Source: Herminiimonas sp. | GTDB lineage: Bacteria > Pseudomonadota > Gammaproteobacteria > Burkholderiales > Burkholderiaceae_D | DNA: 64,000 bases | Reading direction: 5' to 3' | Assembly: GCA_028292265.1 (NCBI GenBank) | Contig: JAQGMR010000001.1 | Location: 1 to 64,000, forward strand | Part shown: one piece after another, positions 16,276 to 24,807 of the stretch | How the letters are laid out: the number at the start of each line of letters is the position of its first letter | How positions within the stretch are numbered: the stretch's first letter is position 1 | The notes under the pieces: generated by a model | Seen by the model: the letters and a program-made list of their open reading frames with translations, nothing else | Database searches by the model: none | Told to the model about the DNA's origin: nothing | Position numbers and translations under genes: made by a program

Positions 16276-17648
16276 AACCGATCGGCGCGACCGGCCCGGC
16301 CGTCGTCATCGGCGCCGGCCCCGCCGGCTTGATGGCTGCCGAGACTTTGGCGCAACGCGGATATGAGGTCGACGTTTACGACGCCATGGCCTCGGTCGGT
16401 CGCAAGTTCCTGCTCGCTGGCAAAGGCGGCATGAACCTGACACATGCCGAGCCACTCAGCCGCTTCATGGATCGCTACGGCGCGCGCCGCACTGAGATAG
16501 CACCCTGGATCAACGCATTCGGACCGCAGGCGCTGCGTGATTGGGCAGCCGACTTGGGCGTCCAAACCTTCGTCGGCAGTTCCGGTCGGGTATTCCCGAC
16601 TGACATGAAGGCCGCGCCACTGCTCCGAGCCTGGCTGCATCGGCTGCGCGGAATGGGTGTTCGATTCCACATGCGACATCGCTGGATCGGCTGGGACGAC
16701 GCGCCGCCGGACGCGCCAGGACACGACCTGCCGGCTTCTCCGCCGGCGCTGCGCCTGGCAACGCCGCAAGGGGATATCACGCTGCATCCCAGCGCCGTGG
16801 TGCTGGCCTTGGGCGGCGCGAGTTGGCCGCAACTCGGCTCCGATGGCGCCTGGGTCGCGCTGCTGCGGCAAAAAGCTTTGGAGGTTGCGCCGCTGCGGCC
16901 GGCAAACTGCGGATTCGACGTGGCATGGAGCGCGCGCTTTCGCGACCGCTTTAGCGGCCACCCAGTAAAAAGCGTCGCGCTGCGCACTGGGCCTGAAGAG
17001 CAGGGACGCCCGCCCCGGCCTGGCGAATTCATGATCACGGATGGCGGTATAGAAGGCAGCCTGGTGTATGCGGTGTCGGCGGAACTGCGCGATGAAATTG
17101 AAGTGCAGGGTAGCGCCCTGGTTCATATCGACCTGTTACCCGGCAAGGATGCGCAACGCGTGCTGGCGGAGGTGGCACATCCGCGAGGCTCGCGCTCGAT
17201 GTCCAGCCACCTGCAGGGTCGGGTCGGCCTCACCGGCGTCAAGGCCGGCCTGCTGCGCGAGCTTGCTGAGGTGGCCGACTACGCCGATGCGACGCGCCTC
17301 GCCGCACGCATCAAGAATTTGCCACTGAAGCTGCTCGCAACCCGCCCGATTGCCGAAGCCATTAGCACCGCCGGCGGCGTCCCCCTGGGTTCACTCGACG
17401 CAAACCTGATGACGCGTACCCTGCCCGGCATGTTCTTCGCGGGGGAGATGCTGGATTGGGAAGCGCCGACCGGGGGCTACTTGCTGACCGCCTGTTTCAG
17501 CAGCGGTCGTTGCGCCGGCCTGGGCGCGGCAGATTGGCTGGAAGGCCGCGCCGTCCTGGGCGCGGCAAATCGGTTGGAAGGCGGCGCCGGCCTGGGCACG
17601 GCAAATCGGCTGGAAGGCCGCGACTTCCCCGGCGCGACCGAAGCATAG
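16272..17648 (+). CDS. BaiN/HI0933-type flavoprotein (TIGR03862 family)
   Basis: A 458-residue NAD(P)/FAD-dependent oxidoreductase. FAD-binding GAGPAGLMAAETLAQRG lies at residues 12-28, the family signature AGKGGMNLTHAEP follows, and the C-terminal FAD motif is FFAGEMLDWEAPTGGYLLTACFSSG. Family members are known or proposed to reduce double bonds, such as BaiN in bile acid metabolism, but the substrate here is unknown. Native relatives end shortly after the GYLLxxxxxxG motif. Here the C-terminus is extended by in-frame copies of a 12-residue unit (GLGAANRLEGRA-like) encoded by a 36-bp tandem repeat. The start overlaps the NYN gene by 4 bases. Confidence 0.87.
   Translation: MKPIGATGPAVVIGAGPAGLMAAETLAQRGYEVDVYDAMASVGRKFLLAGKGGMNLTHAEPLSRFMDRYGARRTEIAPWINAFGPQALRDWAADLGVQTFVGSSGRVFPTDMKAAPLLRAWLHRLRGMGVRFHMRHRWIGWDDAPPDAPGHDLPASPPALRLATPQGDITLHPSAVVLALGGASWPQLGSDGAWVALLRQKALEVAPLRPANCGFDVAWSARFRDRFSGHPVKSVALRTGPEEQGRPPRPGEFMITDGGIEGSLVYAVSAELRDEIEVQGSALVHIDLLPGKDAQRVLAEVAHPRGSRSMSSHLQGRVGLTGVKAGLLRELAEVADYADATRLAARIKNLPLKLLATRPIAEAISTAGGVPLGSLDANLMTRTLPGMFFAGEMLDWEAPTGGYLLTACFSSGRCAGLGAADWLEGRAVLGAANRLEGGAGLGTANRLEGRDFPGATEA
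17512..17619 (+). repeat. 36-bp tandem repeat, three copies, inside the flavoprotein 3' end
   Basis: Three adjacent 36-bp units (17512-17547, 17548-17583, 17584-17619), each starting GCGCCG(G/T)CCTGGGC and differing at only a few positions. They are in frame and add two extra 12-residue units to the protein C-terminus. The near-identity points to recent slippage or unequal crossing-over. Confidence 0.9.
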
Positions 17649-17754
17649 ACATCGGGCCTTAGATTGGCGCACCGCCCCGAACGATGCGGCCAGGATTTAT
17701 TGTGAAAGGCGATCAGGAAAGAGCCGCCTTGCGTGAGCGGACTACCCGCTAGTC

Positions 17755-18321
17755 CTATGTCTCACGCGCCAGCGCCAGAAATTCGGTGCGCATGCCCAGG
17801 TTCGGCTGCAATTCGCCCAACATCGCCGACGTAACGGTCTCTTCACCCGGCGATCGAATGCCGCGGCTTTCCATACAGAGGTGCCGGCAGCGTATCACCA
17901 CGCCGACCGCCTTTGGCTCCAGTACCGACATCAGCGCGTTGGCGATCTGGCTTGTCATGCGTTCCTGCACCTGCAGGCGTTTCGCAAAGCAATCGACCAG
18001 CCGCGTCAACTTCGACAGTCCCACAATTTTTCCGCTTGGTACATAGCCAATGGTCGCCTTGCCGAAGAACGGAGCAAGGTGATGCTCGCAATGGCTGTAA
18101 ACCGGAATGCCTTTTACGACAATCAGCTCGTTGTATTCCTCCGCCCCATCCTCGAACGCCTTCAACACCTCGGTCGGGTCCTGCCCATAGCCCGAGGTCC
18201 AGTGTTTCCACGCCTTTGAGACGCGAACCGGCGTTTCAATCAGCCCGGCCCGGTTCGGGTCCTCGCCTAAACTCGTCAGGAACCGACGCCAGTCGTTTTC
18301 GCTGAAACCGCGATCAGTCAT
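17755..18321 (-). CDS. folE: GTP cyclohydrolase I
   Basis: A 188-residue type I GTP cyclohydrolase, which converts GTP to 7,8-dihydroneopterin triphosphate, the first step of folate and pterin synthesis. The zinc ligands are Cys78 and His81 in SHCEHHLAPF and Cys149 in RCRHLCMESRG. The family blocks VGLSKLTRLVDCFAKRLQVQERMT and the C-terminal LGELQPNLGMRTEFLAL are intact. The protein is slightly shorter at the N-terminus than E. coli FolE (222 residues), as is common. It lies alone, facing the flavoprotein gene, without other folate genes nearby. Confidence 0.95.
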   Translation of the reverse strand: MTDRGFSENDWRRFLTSLGEDPNRAGLIETPVRVSKAWKHWTSGYGQDPTEVLKAFEDGAEEYNELIVVKGIPVYSHCEHHLAPFFGKATIGYVPSGKIVGLSKLTRLVDCFAKRLQVQERMTSQIANALMSVLEPKAVGVVIRCRHLCMESRGIRSPGEETVTSAMLGELQPNLGMRTEFLALARET

Positions 18322-18512
18322 ACCATTTCCCCTGTCTCAACCAACCCGCCTCGAGGCAAGTTCGCCACGACGGGTGCGAAATGCTAACCCATTTCGCGTG
18401 CGGACCACAGGCCTGAAGGGCTCCAGGGAAAGGCAGACGTAACAAGGCCGTGGCATTACGCTTGTCGCGATGCCACGGCCTCGCCGGAAAATTATCGCTA
18501 CTCAGTCCAACT

Positions 18513-19019
18513 TTACTGGCGAGCGGAAGGCCGTCCGGCGCCCTTGCCACCGGTGGGCGGCGCCGCGCGCGAATCCTTCATCTCCTGCATCTGTTGGCCG
18601 AGGGCTTCGAGGTCAAGCTTGGCCTTTTTCACCTTCGGGAACATCTCCTTCTCTTCTTCTTCTACATGGTGTTCGATCTGCTCGGAAAGAACGGTAATTT
18701 TGGCGTCGTACAGTTCGTCGGACGGATCCATGCCGCGAATCTGCTCGATCAAGTCCTTGGCCGCCGCATGTTCTACTTCCGCTTCATTCAACATGTCGTC
18801 GTCCCTGATTGCTTCGCGGGCAGCCGGGTAGAAAACCTGCTCTTCAATTTCAGAATGCAATTCGAGCGCATCGCAAATGTCGCCGGCCAGTTCTTCCTTG
18901 TCGGCCGCTTCGGCGGTGTCCTTGTTCTTGTCGTATTCCTTGAACATGCGCTTAACCATCTTGTGATCCTCCATCAAAAGGTCAATCGCGTTGCTCGTGT
19001 CTGCTTTTTTGGCTGTCAT
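18513..19019 (-). CDS. Hemerythrin-domain (HHE) protein
   Basis: A 168-residue protein with an HHE/hemerythrin bundle. The metal-binding His/Glu residues are seen in LLMEDHKMVKRMFKEY, DALELHSEIEEQVFYPA, EVEHAAAKDLIEQI and EQIEHHVEEEEKEMFP. The C-terminal tail is Gly/Arg/Pro-rich and disordered. Such proteins bind a di-iron centre and are implicated in sensing or buffering O2, NO or iron stress. ATG 19019 has a perfect GGAGG ribosome binding site; the open frame continuing upstream to 19187 is not coding. Probably monocistronic. Confidence 0.9.
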   Translation of the reverse strand: MTAKKADTSNAIDLLMEDHKMVKRMFKEYDKNKDTAEAADKEELAGDICDALELHSEIEEQVFYPAAREAIRDDDMLNEAEVEHAAAKDLIEQIRGMDPSDELYDAKITVLSEQIEHHVEEEEKEMFPKVKKAKLDLEALGQQMQEMKDSRAAPPTGGKGAGRPSARQ

Positions 19020-19251
19020 GGAAACCTCCGTTAAATGGAAAACTCCGGGCAACGTCACCGGTCTTGTTGCAATGTCACCAGCGGAGATTAGCCGTGGGCT
19101 CGGCGGACGGGTATAGGAGCGCACCTTGACGCTCTGTAGGAAAGGAGGAATCCGAACGCGCGATCCAGAACGGAACAAACGATGCAATTTTCCTCGGGGC
19201 GCCGGGAAACTTCAGTCAGTGAGGACAGTCTTTTTTCAAGGAACTCATGTG

Positions 19252-20031
19252 ATGACCATCGAACGCAGACAAAAGTGGCCGCAGCGAATCTGGATCGTGC
19301 GGCACGGGAAAAGCGCCGGAAACGTCGCTCGTGATCAGGCCGAGCTGGCGGGCCTGCCCATGATAGATATCGACACGCGCGACGTCGACGTGCCGCTATC
19401 GGAATTGGGCGAGCAACAATCGCTTGCGCTTGGAAAATGGTTTTCGGCGTTGTCCGAGGAGGAGCGGCCGTCCGTCGTCCTGGTTTCGCCTTACCTGCGC
19501 GCCCGCGCCACGGCGCAAACCATCATGGATCAGTTGCGGGCTACTACCGCCGATCTGACTCTCGTGGTTGACGAGCGTCTACGCGAAAAAGAATTCGGCA
19601 TCCTCGACCGCCTGACGCGCGTCGGCATTGAAAGGAAATACCCCGATATCGGGGAGCAGCGCTCCCACATTGGCAAATTTTATTTTCGTCCCCCGGGCGG
19701 CGAAAGCTGGTGTGACGTCATCCTGCGGCTGCGCAGCGTACTCGACACGATCGTTCGAGAATACTGCGGGGAAAACGTCCTTATTGTGGGTCATCAGGTC
19801 ATCGTCAACTGCTTCCGCTACCTGCTGGACCGCCTGAACGAGCAGCAAATCCTGGACCTCGACACCACCGGCGACATTCCAAATTGCTCCGTCAATTCAT
19901 GGGAGTTCAATCCCGCGCTCGGCAAGCACGGCAAGCTGACCCCACGCCTTGTCAATTTCGTCGTGCCGCTGCAGGAACAGGGTGCACCGGTCACTGCGGA
20001 GCCCGCAGTCAATCTCCAGGCCGGCCGCTAG
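19252..20031 (+). CDS. Histidine phosphatase superfamily protein (phosphoglycerate mutase-like)
   Basis: A 259-residue protein with the catalytic RHG motif near the N-terminus (IWIVRHGKSAGN), the second Arg in SPYLRARATAQTI, and the second His in VLIVGHQVIVNCFRYLLD, the standard set of the branch-1 histidine phosphatases. Between them lies a longer helical insertion (EKEFGILDRLTRVGIERKYPDI) as seen in several bacterial phosphoglycerate mutase-like phosphatases. The substrate could be a sugar phosphate, phosphoprotein or nucleotide; sequence does not decide. ATG 19252 has AAGGAA about 8 bases upstream. It precedes nnrD by 39 bases, so they may be co-transcribed. Confidence 0.87.
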   Translation: MTIERRQKWPQRIWIVRHGKSAGNVARDQAELAGLPMIDIDTRDVDVPLSELGEQQSLALGKWFSALSEEERPSVVLVSPYLRARATAQTIMDQLRATTADLTLVVDERLREKEFGILDRLTRVGIERKYPDIGEQRSHIGKFYFRPPGGESWCDVILRLRSVLDTIVREYCGENVLIVGHQVIVNCFRYLLDRLNEQQILDLDTTGDIPNCSVNSWEFNPALGKHGKLTPRLVNFVVPLQEQGAPVTAEPAVNLQAGR

Positions 20032-20070
20032 TTCCCGCGCGGCTGCCACCTTGGGAACCTTGTCACCATC

Positions 20071-21057
20071 ATGCCTTCAGAAGCACAACCGCCACATCGC
20101 CGGCAAGTAACCAACGAAAGCCTGCGCGCATGGCCGCTGCCCATGCCGAGCCAGGACGGCGACAAGGAGCAGCGCGGACGGATACTCATTATTGGAGGAT
20201 CACGTGAAATACCGGGCGCCATCCTCCTTGCCGCCACCGCGGCCTTGCGCGCCGGCGCCGGCAAACTTGCCATCGCGACCGGCGCCAGCGTTGCGCAGCT
20301 GGTCGCCATCGCCATACCGGAAGCGCGGGTCATCGGCCTTCCGGAAAGCGACGATGGCGGCTTCCTTGAGCATGCCGCAGCCACAGTGGCGCCGCTAATG
20401 AAGTCCAGCGATGCGGTTCTGATCGGCCCCGGCATGCAGGATGAAGCCTCCGCCGGGGCTTTTATCATGGGCCTGCTTGCTTCGCCCGAACTACAGAACC
20501 TCGCATCACCGCCTCGGCTGCTGCTTGACGCCTGCGCCATGTGCGTCGCAGGTGAGAGCGGGACGGGTTCAGACGGACGGGGGTTTCTTGGGAAGTTCAA
20601 TGCCGACGCCCTGTTCACCCCGCACGCCGGTGAAGTTGCCCATCTGACGGGCATGGACAAGGATGAGGTCCTGCAGCATCCGCAACTCATTGCGCTCGAA
20701 GCGGCCCGGCGCTGGGGCGCGGCGGTCGCTCTCAAGGGAGCCACCACCTGTATCGCGATGCCGGACGGTCGCCTCTGGGAGCACTGCGGCGGCAACGTTG
20801 GACTGGCTATTTCCGGATCGGGCGACGCTCTCTCCGGCATCATCGCCGGACTTATGGCGCGAGGCGCGCCCACCGAACAGGCCGCAGCCTGGGGCGTGGC
20901 CCTGCATGCGCGCGCCGGAGACCAGTTGGCGCGGCGAATGGGCCCACTCGGCTTCCTCGCCCGGGAAATAGCAGACGAAGTACCGCGGCTGATGGTCCGC
21001 CTTGCCGACGGCGAGGAACTCGATGAACTGGGCGGAAATCCGCTTCGACGCGATTGA
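20071..21057 (+). CDS. nnrD: ADP-dependent (S)-NAD(P)H-hydrate dehydratase, stand-alone domain
   Basis: A 328-residue YjeF C-terminal-type (ribokinase-fold) enzyme that repairs hydrated NADH and NADPH at the expense of ADP. Motifs: GGSREIPGAILLAATAALRAGAGKL near residue 43, LIGPGMQDE, LLDACAM, TPHAGEVAHLTG and the catalytic/anion-hole GSGDALSGIIAGLMARG. The epimerase half (NnrE) that is fused in E. coli Nnr is absent, so an epimerase must be encoded elsewhere or is dispensable. It lies 39 bases after the phosphatase gene and is followed at 78 bases by a small conserved ORF. Confidence 0.92.
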   Translation: MPSEAQPPHRRQVTNESLRAWPLPMPSQDGDKEQRGRILIIGGSREIPGAILLAATAALRAGAGKLAIATGASVAQLVAIAIPEARVIGLPESDDGGFLEHAAATVAPLMKSSDAVLIGPGMQDEASAGAFIMGLLASPELQNLASPPRLLLDACAMCVAGESGTGSDGRGFLGKFNADALFTPHAGEVAHLTGMDKDEVLQHPQLIALEAARRWGAAVALKGATTCIAMPDGRLWEHCGGNVGLAISGSGDALSGIIAGLMARGAPTEQAAAWGVALHARAGDQLARRMGPLGFLAREIADEVPRLMVRLADGEELDELGGNPLRRD

Positions 21058-21135
21058 TTTTCTCCGCGCTTGGCCGAAACAAAAAAACAGGTCTATAGTC
21101 CAAAGGGCACGCTTAACTTTGGTGAGGAGCCAATT

Positions 21136-21390
21136 ATGAGGTTGGACATTTATCGACGCGCCGAAAACGGCGGACGCTTTTCCTATCTGGCCGTGCCTGA
21201 AGGAAAGGAAATTCCGGAGGAAGCGACCAATATCGACTGGGAAACCGCGGAGCGCAGCGTAGACTTCGACGATGCGGCTGACCAGCTTCCACAGTTTGCG
21301 ATTGAAGAGCCGATGGAGCAGATCACATCCAAGGGGTACGCCATCACCAGCTCAAGAAACCTGATCGACATCAGCCACGACGTCGTATAA
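21136..21390 (+). CDS. Small conserved protein, DUF6139-like
   Basis: An 84-residue acidic protein starting MRLDIYRRAENGGRFSYLAVPEGKEIPEEA, which I recognise as a short protein common in Burkholderiales (DUF6139-type, recalled without a search). ATG 21136 has a strong GGTGAGGAG ribosome binding site. No signal peptide, membrane segment or catalytic motif is visible. Function unknown; the DIYRR(A/P)E..G(R/K)(F/Y)SYLAVPEG start is the recognisable core. Confidence 0.75.
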   Translation: MRLDIYRRAENGGRFSYLAVPEGKEIPEEATNIDWETAERSVDFDDAADQLPQFAIEEPMEQITSKGYAITSSRNLIDISHDVV

Positions 21391-21516
21391 GACGGTACCG
21401 GATGCGCTGCGTCGACACCGGGGTAGCGCGCCAGCCGCATCGGTGTGCACGTAATTCACATCGGGGGGCAGCACGGCCGAAAGCCGGTCGGCATGCCCTC
21501 CAGGCACGCAACGGGC

Positions 21517-22530
21517 TTACACCAGGCGACTCTCCGCCAACTCGCGCTTCAAATAGGCGTAAAACACCGGCGCAGCGACCACGCCGGGCAACCCAAAGAT
21601 CGACTCCATTGCCAGCATCGTGGCCAGCAATTCCCACGCGTGGGCATTAATATGCGAGCCGATAATCTTCGCATTCAGGAAGTATTCGAACTTGTGGATC
21701 ACCACCAGGAAAACCAGCGCCGCGATTGCTATATTCAAGGACACTGACAGTGCAATAATCACCAGCACTGTGTTCGAGATCAGGTTTCCTACGACCGGCA
21801 GCAGGCCGGCGAAGAAGGTTAGCACCACCATGGTCTTGGACAAAGGCAGACGCACCCCTGCCAGGGGCAAGGCGACGAACAGGAACACCGCGGTAAACAC
21901 GGCGTTGATCGCGGCGATGCGGACCTGCGCGAAGACAACGCTTTCAAAAGCCAGGTTGAAATTCACAACCCGTTCGTGGAGCGCCTGCGCCAAGGGCAAA
22001 TACTGGCGCACGGTCGTGGTGTCATAGAGAGCAGCCATGGCGCCGATAACCATCCCGAGCAGAAGGTGCACCACCACGCGTCCGGCTTCTTCTCCGACGA
22101 CCTTGGCTTCAGTGGCGTGCTCCCGCATCCAGCCCGTGATCATCTCCCGAAGCGACTCGACGCTGTCGGGCAGGCGCTGTCTCAGCCAGTCGGGAATCTG
22201 GCCGCGGGATGACTCCAGAATGTCCGCCATCCGCTGCAACAGGGCGGGCACGCCATGTGCATCTTTCTGAAACCATGACGCGGTGGCCCATATTGCGGCC
22301 GTCAGCGCGACCACAATAAGCGTTCCGAGCAGCGCGACAGCCAAGGCGCGGGATCGCTCGCTTCCGAGCCGCCGGCCTAGCGCCGGCGCCATCATGTGCA
22401 CCAGCGAGTAGACGAGGAATCCGGCAAACAGGGCTGCCAGCATTCCCTTCAAGAGGACGAGAAGCAGCGCACATCCGGTCAGCACGCAAGAGGTAATTTT
22501 TGGAATGTCGAGTTTCGCCTGGCTCATCAT
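21517..22530 (-). CDS. AI-2E family transporter (PerM/YdiK type)
   Basis: A 337-residue integral membrane protein with about eight hydrophobic segments: a double segment at the N-terminus (ITSCVLTGCALLLVLLKGMLAALFAGFLVYSL), a third near residue 70, a long extramembrane stretch with amphipathic helices, then the conserved C-terminal block (LTFFAGLLPVVGNLISNTVLVIIAL and FFVVIHKFEYFLNAKIIGSHINAHAW-like). This is the layout of PF01594. Members include Na+/H+ antiporters and putative exporters; the substrate is unknown. Homologues usually have 340-370 residues. It stands between divergent and convergent unrelated genes. Confidence 0.85.
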   Translation of the reverse strand: MMSQAKLDIPKITSCVLTGCALLLVLLKGMLAALFAGFLVYSLVHMMAPALGRRLGSERSRALAVALLGTLIVVALTAAIWATASWFQKDAHGVPALLQRMADILESSRGQIPDWLRQRLPDSVESLREMITGWMREHATEAKVVGEEAGRVVVHLLLGMVIGAMAALYDTTTVRQYLPLAQALHERVVNFNLAFESVVFAQVRIAAINAVFTAVFLFVALPLAGVRLPLSKTMVVLTFFAGLLPVVGNLISNTVLVIIALSVSLNIAIAALVFLVVIHKFEYFLNAKIIGSHINAHAWELLATMLAMESIFGLPGVVAAPVFYAYLKRELAESRLV

Positions 22531-22892
22531 GAATCTGTCTGGATTTGTCTAACTGGGCCGGGTGAGGAACGGTCTAAATCGGGCACGAACAACTTTCAGC
22601 CCGCATCATAGACCAGATAGCGCGGGGGCCGTCACAACGGGTGCTTGTTTTCAGCTGGCTACCTGTGCCCGCCACTGCAGTTGATATTCGATGCGGTTGC
22701 AAGGATCGGCCCATGTACTTCGCGCCGCAGACCTTGCGCGGTACTGCGGGACTCTCAAGATATCTGGTGCTTTCCGGGTGAGCAGGCCGCGCCATCTGCC
22801 GGCTGCAACAAGCCGGGGAATCAACAACTCTCAAAGAAGGTGGCGGCAACTCTGGCTACACTTTTGCTTCCATATCGCACAAGGAGTTGTTA
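22531..22892. other. Divergent promoter region, AI-2E transporter / MscS channel
   Basis: About 360 bases between divergently transcribed membrane-protein genes. Short open frames lack support. I see no strong promoter hexamers, repeats or RNA fold beyond the AAGGAG ribosome binding site at 22880 for the channel gene. Confidence 0.5.
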
Positions 22893-24023
22893 ATGGCCGA
22901 CCTGGCGGCAGACTGGTCCCGCACGATGCAATTGATGTTAACGCCATGGATGGCGCTATTGCAGCATGCGCCCTGGGTGGAACTTGTAGTCCAGGCCTTC
23001 CTTTTGCTGATTGCGGTGCTGATCCTGCATCACGTCGTCATCGGCGCGCTGCAACGCATCGCGCGGCATCTTCCGTTCTCGCGCCGCGTCGTCTGGTATG
23101 GCGACCGTGCCGGCAGTATGGTTGTGTACTTGCTGCTGCTGCAGATCCTGCTTCGAAATTACCAGCCAGCGGCGCCGGGACTGCTGCTACTGCAGCATTT
23201 GTGCGCGCTATCACTCGTCACCGCGCTGACCTGGCTCGCGGTGCGCTGTGTCTCTGCAGTCGCCGATACGATTATTGAACTCAACCCAGCGGATGCCGCA
23301 GACAACCTGCGAGCCCGGCGCATACAGACGCAAACCAAGGTTCTGGCGCGGACTGTCATGGTAGTCATAATTTTGGTGGGGTCGGGCATGGCGCTCATGA
23401 CCTTGCCTTTGCTGCGCCAGATCGGCACCAGCCTTCTCGCCTCGGCGGGCGTCGCAGGTCTTGTGGTGGGCTTCGCCGCCAAACCGGTGGTCGGGAACCT
23501 GCTTGCCGGACTGCAGCTTGCATTGACCCAGCCCATCCGGCTCGAAGACGTTGTTATCATCGAGAACGAATGGGGTCAGGTAGAAGAGATCACAGGTTCC
23601 TACGTGGTCGTTCGCATTTGGGACCAGCGACGCATGGTCGTTCCGCTGCAGTGGTTTATCGAGCATCCATTCCAGAACTGGACCAGAACCAACTCGGAGC
23701 TTCTTGGGACCGTTATTATCTGGGTCGATTTCCGCATGCCGGCAGCAGCAGTTCGGGCTGAACTCGAGCGGCTGGTACGCAAGGCCCCCGAATGGGATGG
23801 TCGCGTCTGCCTGATGCAAGTGACAGACGCCGACCAGAGGGCCATGCAACTGCGCATGCTTGTCAGCGCCGGCGATGCGGGTCGATGCTGGGACCTGCGT
23901 TGCCGGCTGCGGGAAGGACTAATCGACTTCATGCAACGCGAGTATCCACAATACCTGCCGCAGCTGCGGACTCGGGTCCCCGCGGACGACGCGGTAAGCA
24001 AGGGGCCGCCCCGCCCGATGTAG
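22893..24023 (+). CDS. MscS-family mechanosensitive ion channel
   Basis: A 376-residue protein with four transmembrane segments in the N-terminal half and the MscS pore/beta domain: VRTLLxxxGSGMALMTLPLLRQIGTSLLASAGVAGLVVGFAAKPVVGNLLAGLQLALTQP-like pore helix region (about 150-220), then LEDVVIIENEWGQVEEITGSYVVVRIWDQRRMVVP, which is the canonical MscS beta domain. The role is a tension-gated channel releasing solutes on osmotic downshock. ATG 22893 is preferred to TTG 22887 because of the AAGGAG spacing. The C-terminal alpha/beta domain is present. Confidence 0.92.
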   Translation: MADLAADWSRTMQLMLTPWMALLQHAPWVELVVQAFLLLIAVLILHHVVIGALQRIARHLPFSRRVVWYGDRAGSMVVYLLLLQILLRNYQPAAPGLLLLQHLCALSLVTALTWLAVRCVSAVADTIIELNPADAADNLRARRIQTQTKVLARTVMVVIILVGSGMALMTLPLLRQIGTSLLASAGVAGLVVGFAAKPVVGNLLAGLQLALTQPIRLEDVVIIENEWGQVEEITGSYVVVRIWDQRRMVVPLQWFIEHPFQNWTRTNSELLGTVIIWVDFRMPAAAVRAELERLVRKAPEWDGRVCLMQVTDADQRAMQLRMLVSAGDAGRCWDLRCRLREGLIDFMQREYPQYLPQLRTRVPADDAVSKGPPRPM

Positions 24024-24192
24024 CGCAACGCAAATCTGTCCGACCAGCGGTCTCATCACGGTACGGTGTCCGGGCCATGCGCCTCGGCGACCAGCACAGT
24101 GCTGTGAAACCTCAAATCTTGCCAAATGCATTGGAACCACATGGGTTTCAGCCACTCGAAAGGCCAAGTATTTGAAACGCAAGGAGACGACC

Positions 24193-24375
24193 ATGCCGAC
24201 CGGCGACAAGACGGCCTATACCGACAAGCAAAAGCGACAGGCTGAGCATATCGAAAAGGGTTACGAGAAACGTGGCGTGCCGGAAGAAGAAGCGAAGCGG
24301 CGCGCATGGGCGACGGAAAACAAGGTATCCGGTGGCGGACGCAAGTCCGGCTCGGGACGGTCGCACAAGACCTGA
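24193..24375 (+). CDS. Small basic protein of the 'plasmid stabilisation-like' KGG type
   Basis: A 60-residue, highly charged protein: MPTGDKTAYTDKQKRQAEHI at the start and a Gly/Ser/Lys tail (SGGGRKSGSGRSHKT). ATG 24193 has an AAGGAG ribosome binding site. Similar short proteins in Burkholderiales are often labelled plasmid stabilisation protein, without experimental support known to me. The composition suggests a disordered nucleic-acid- or stress-associated protein. Function unknown. Confidence 0.7.
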   Translation: MPTGDKTAYTDKQKRQAEHIEKGYEKRGVPEEEAKRRAWATENKVSGGGRKSGSGRSHKT

Positions 24376-24469
24376 GCCCCATGAGACACCTTGTGGTCAG
24401 AGACGAGCGCAGGCCGGCAGGCGACACATGGGCACGACAGCGGGCTCGGTGCCAGTGCCGTAACGTCGA

Positions 24470-24577
24470 TCATGCGAGGCGGTCGAAATCCGCCAGCAAG
24501 TCTACGACTGCCAGCAAGATCCCGGAGACGACCGCGCCAACGCCAACCATGAGCACTGTAATAAGCAAAGAAATCAT
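24470..24577 (-). CDS. Putative 35-residue single-span membrane protein
   Basis: A short frame on the minus strand starts at ATG 24577 with GGAGG five bases upstream and encodes MISLLITVLMVGVGAVVSGI followed by LLAVVDLLADFDRLA. The first 25 residues form one uninterrupted hydrophobic segment, with a short acidic tail. Small single-span proteins of this kind exist in many bacteria but are usually unannotated. The ribosome binding site plus hydrophobicity is the only evidence. Overlapping longer frames are not convincing. Confidence 0.45.
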   Translation of the reverse strand: MISLLITVLMVGVGAVVSGILLAVVDLLADFDRLA

Positions 24578-24807
24578 CCTGTCCTCCGAGCAAGCGGCTT
24601 TCGTTGGCCGACAGATTCATTATCGTTGCAAGGAAAAATCACCCATTGCGAACACTCAATTTCAGCAAGGGAAAAATTTTTCGCCGAAGCTTGTTTTAAA
24701 TCAAATTTTTGCGTGGTGAGGGGAAATTATGTGCGACCCGGCATGTCCCTCAGTAGAGCAGAAGCAACGTTGTACCCACTTAACCAGCTTTTTGAAAGCG
24801 AGACGCC

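Noticed and set aside
19126-19215. tRNA-like 3' segment (ggaggaatccgaacgcgcg) on the minus strand near the hemerythrin/phosphatase junction
   Set aside because: The translated phrase GGIRTRDP is a classic shadow of tRNA genes, but no T-arm pairing, D-arm, anticodon arm or acceptor stem can be folded. At most a degenerate remnant.
24261-24620. 119-codon minus-strand frame MNLSANESRLL...
   Set aside because: It overlaps two small genes and has no recognisable features. The 35-residue hydrophobic frame in another phase has the ribosome binding site.
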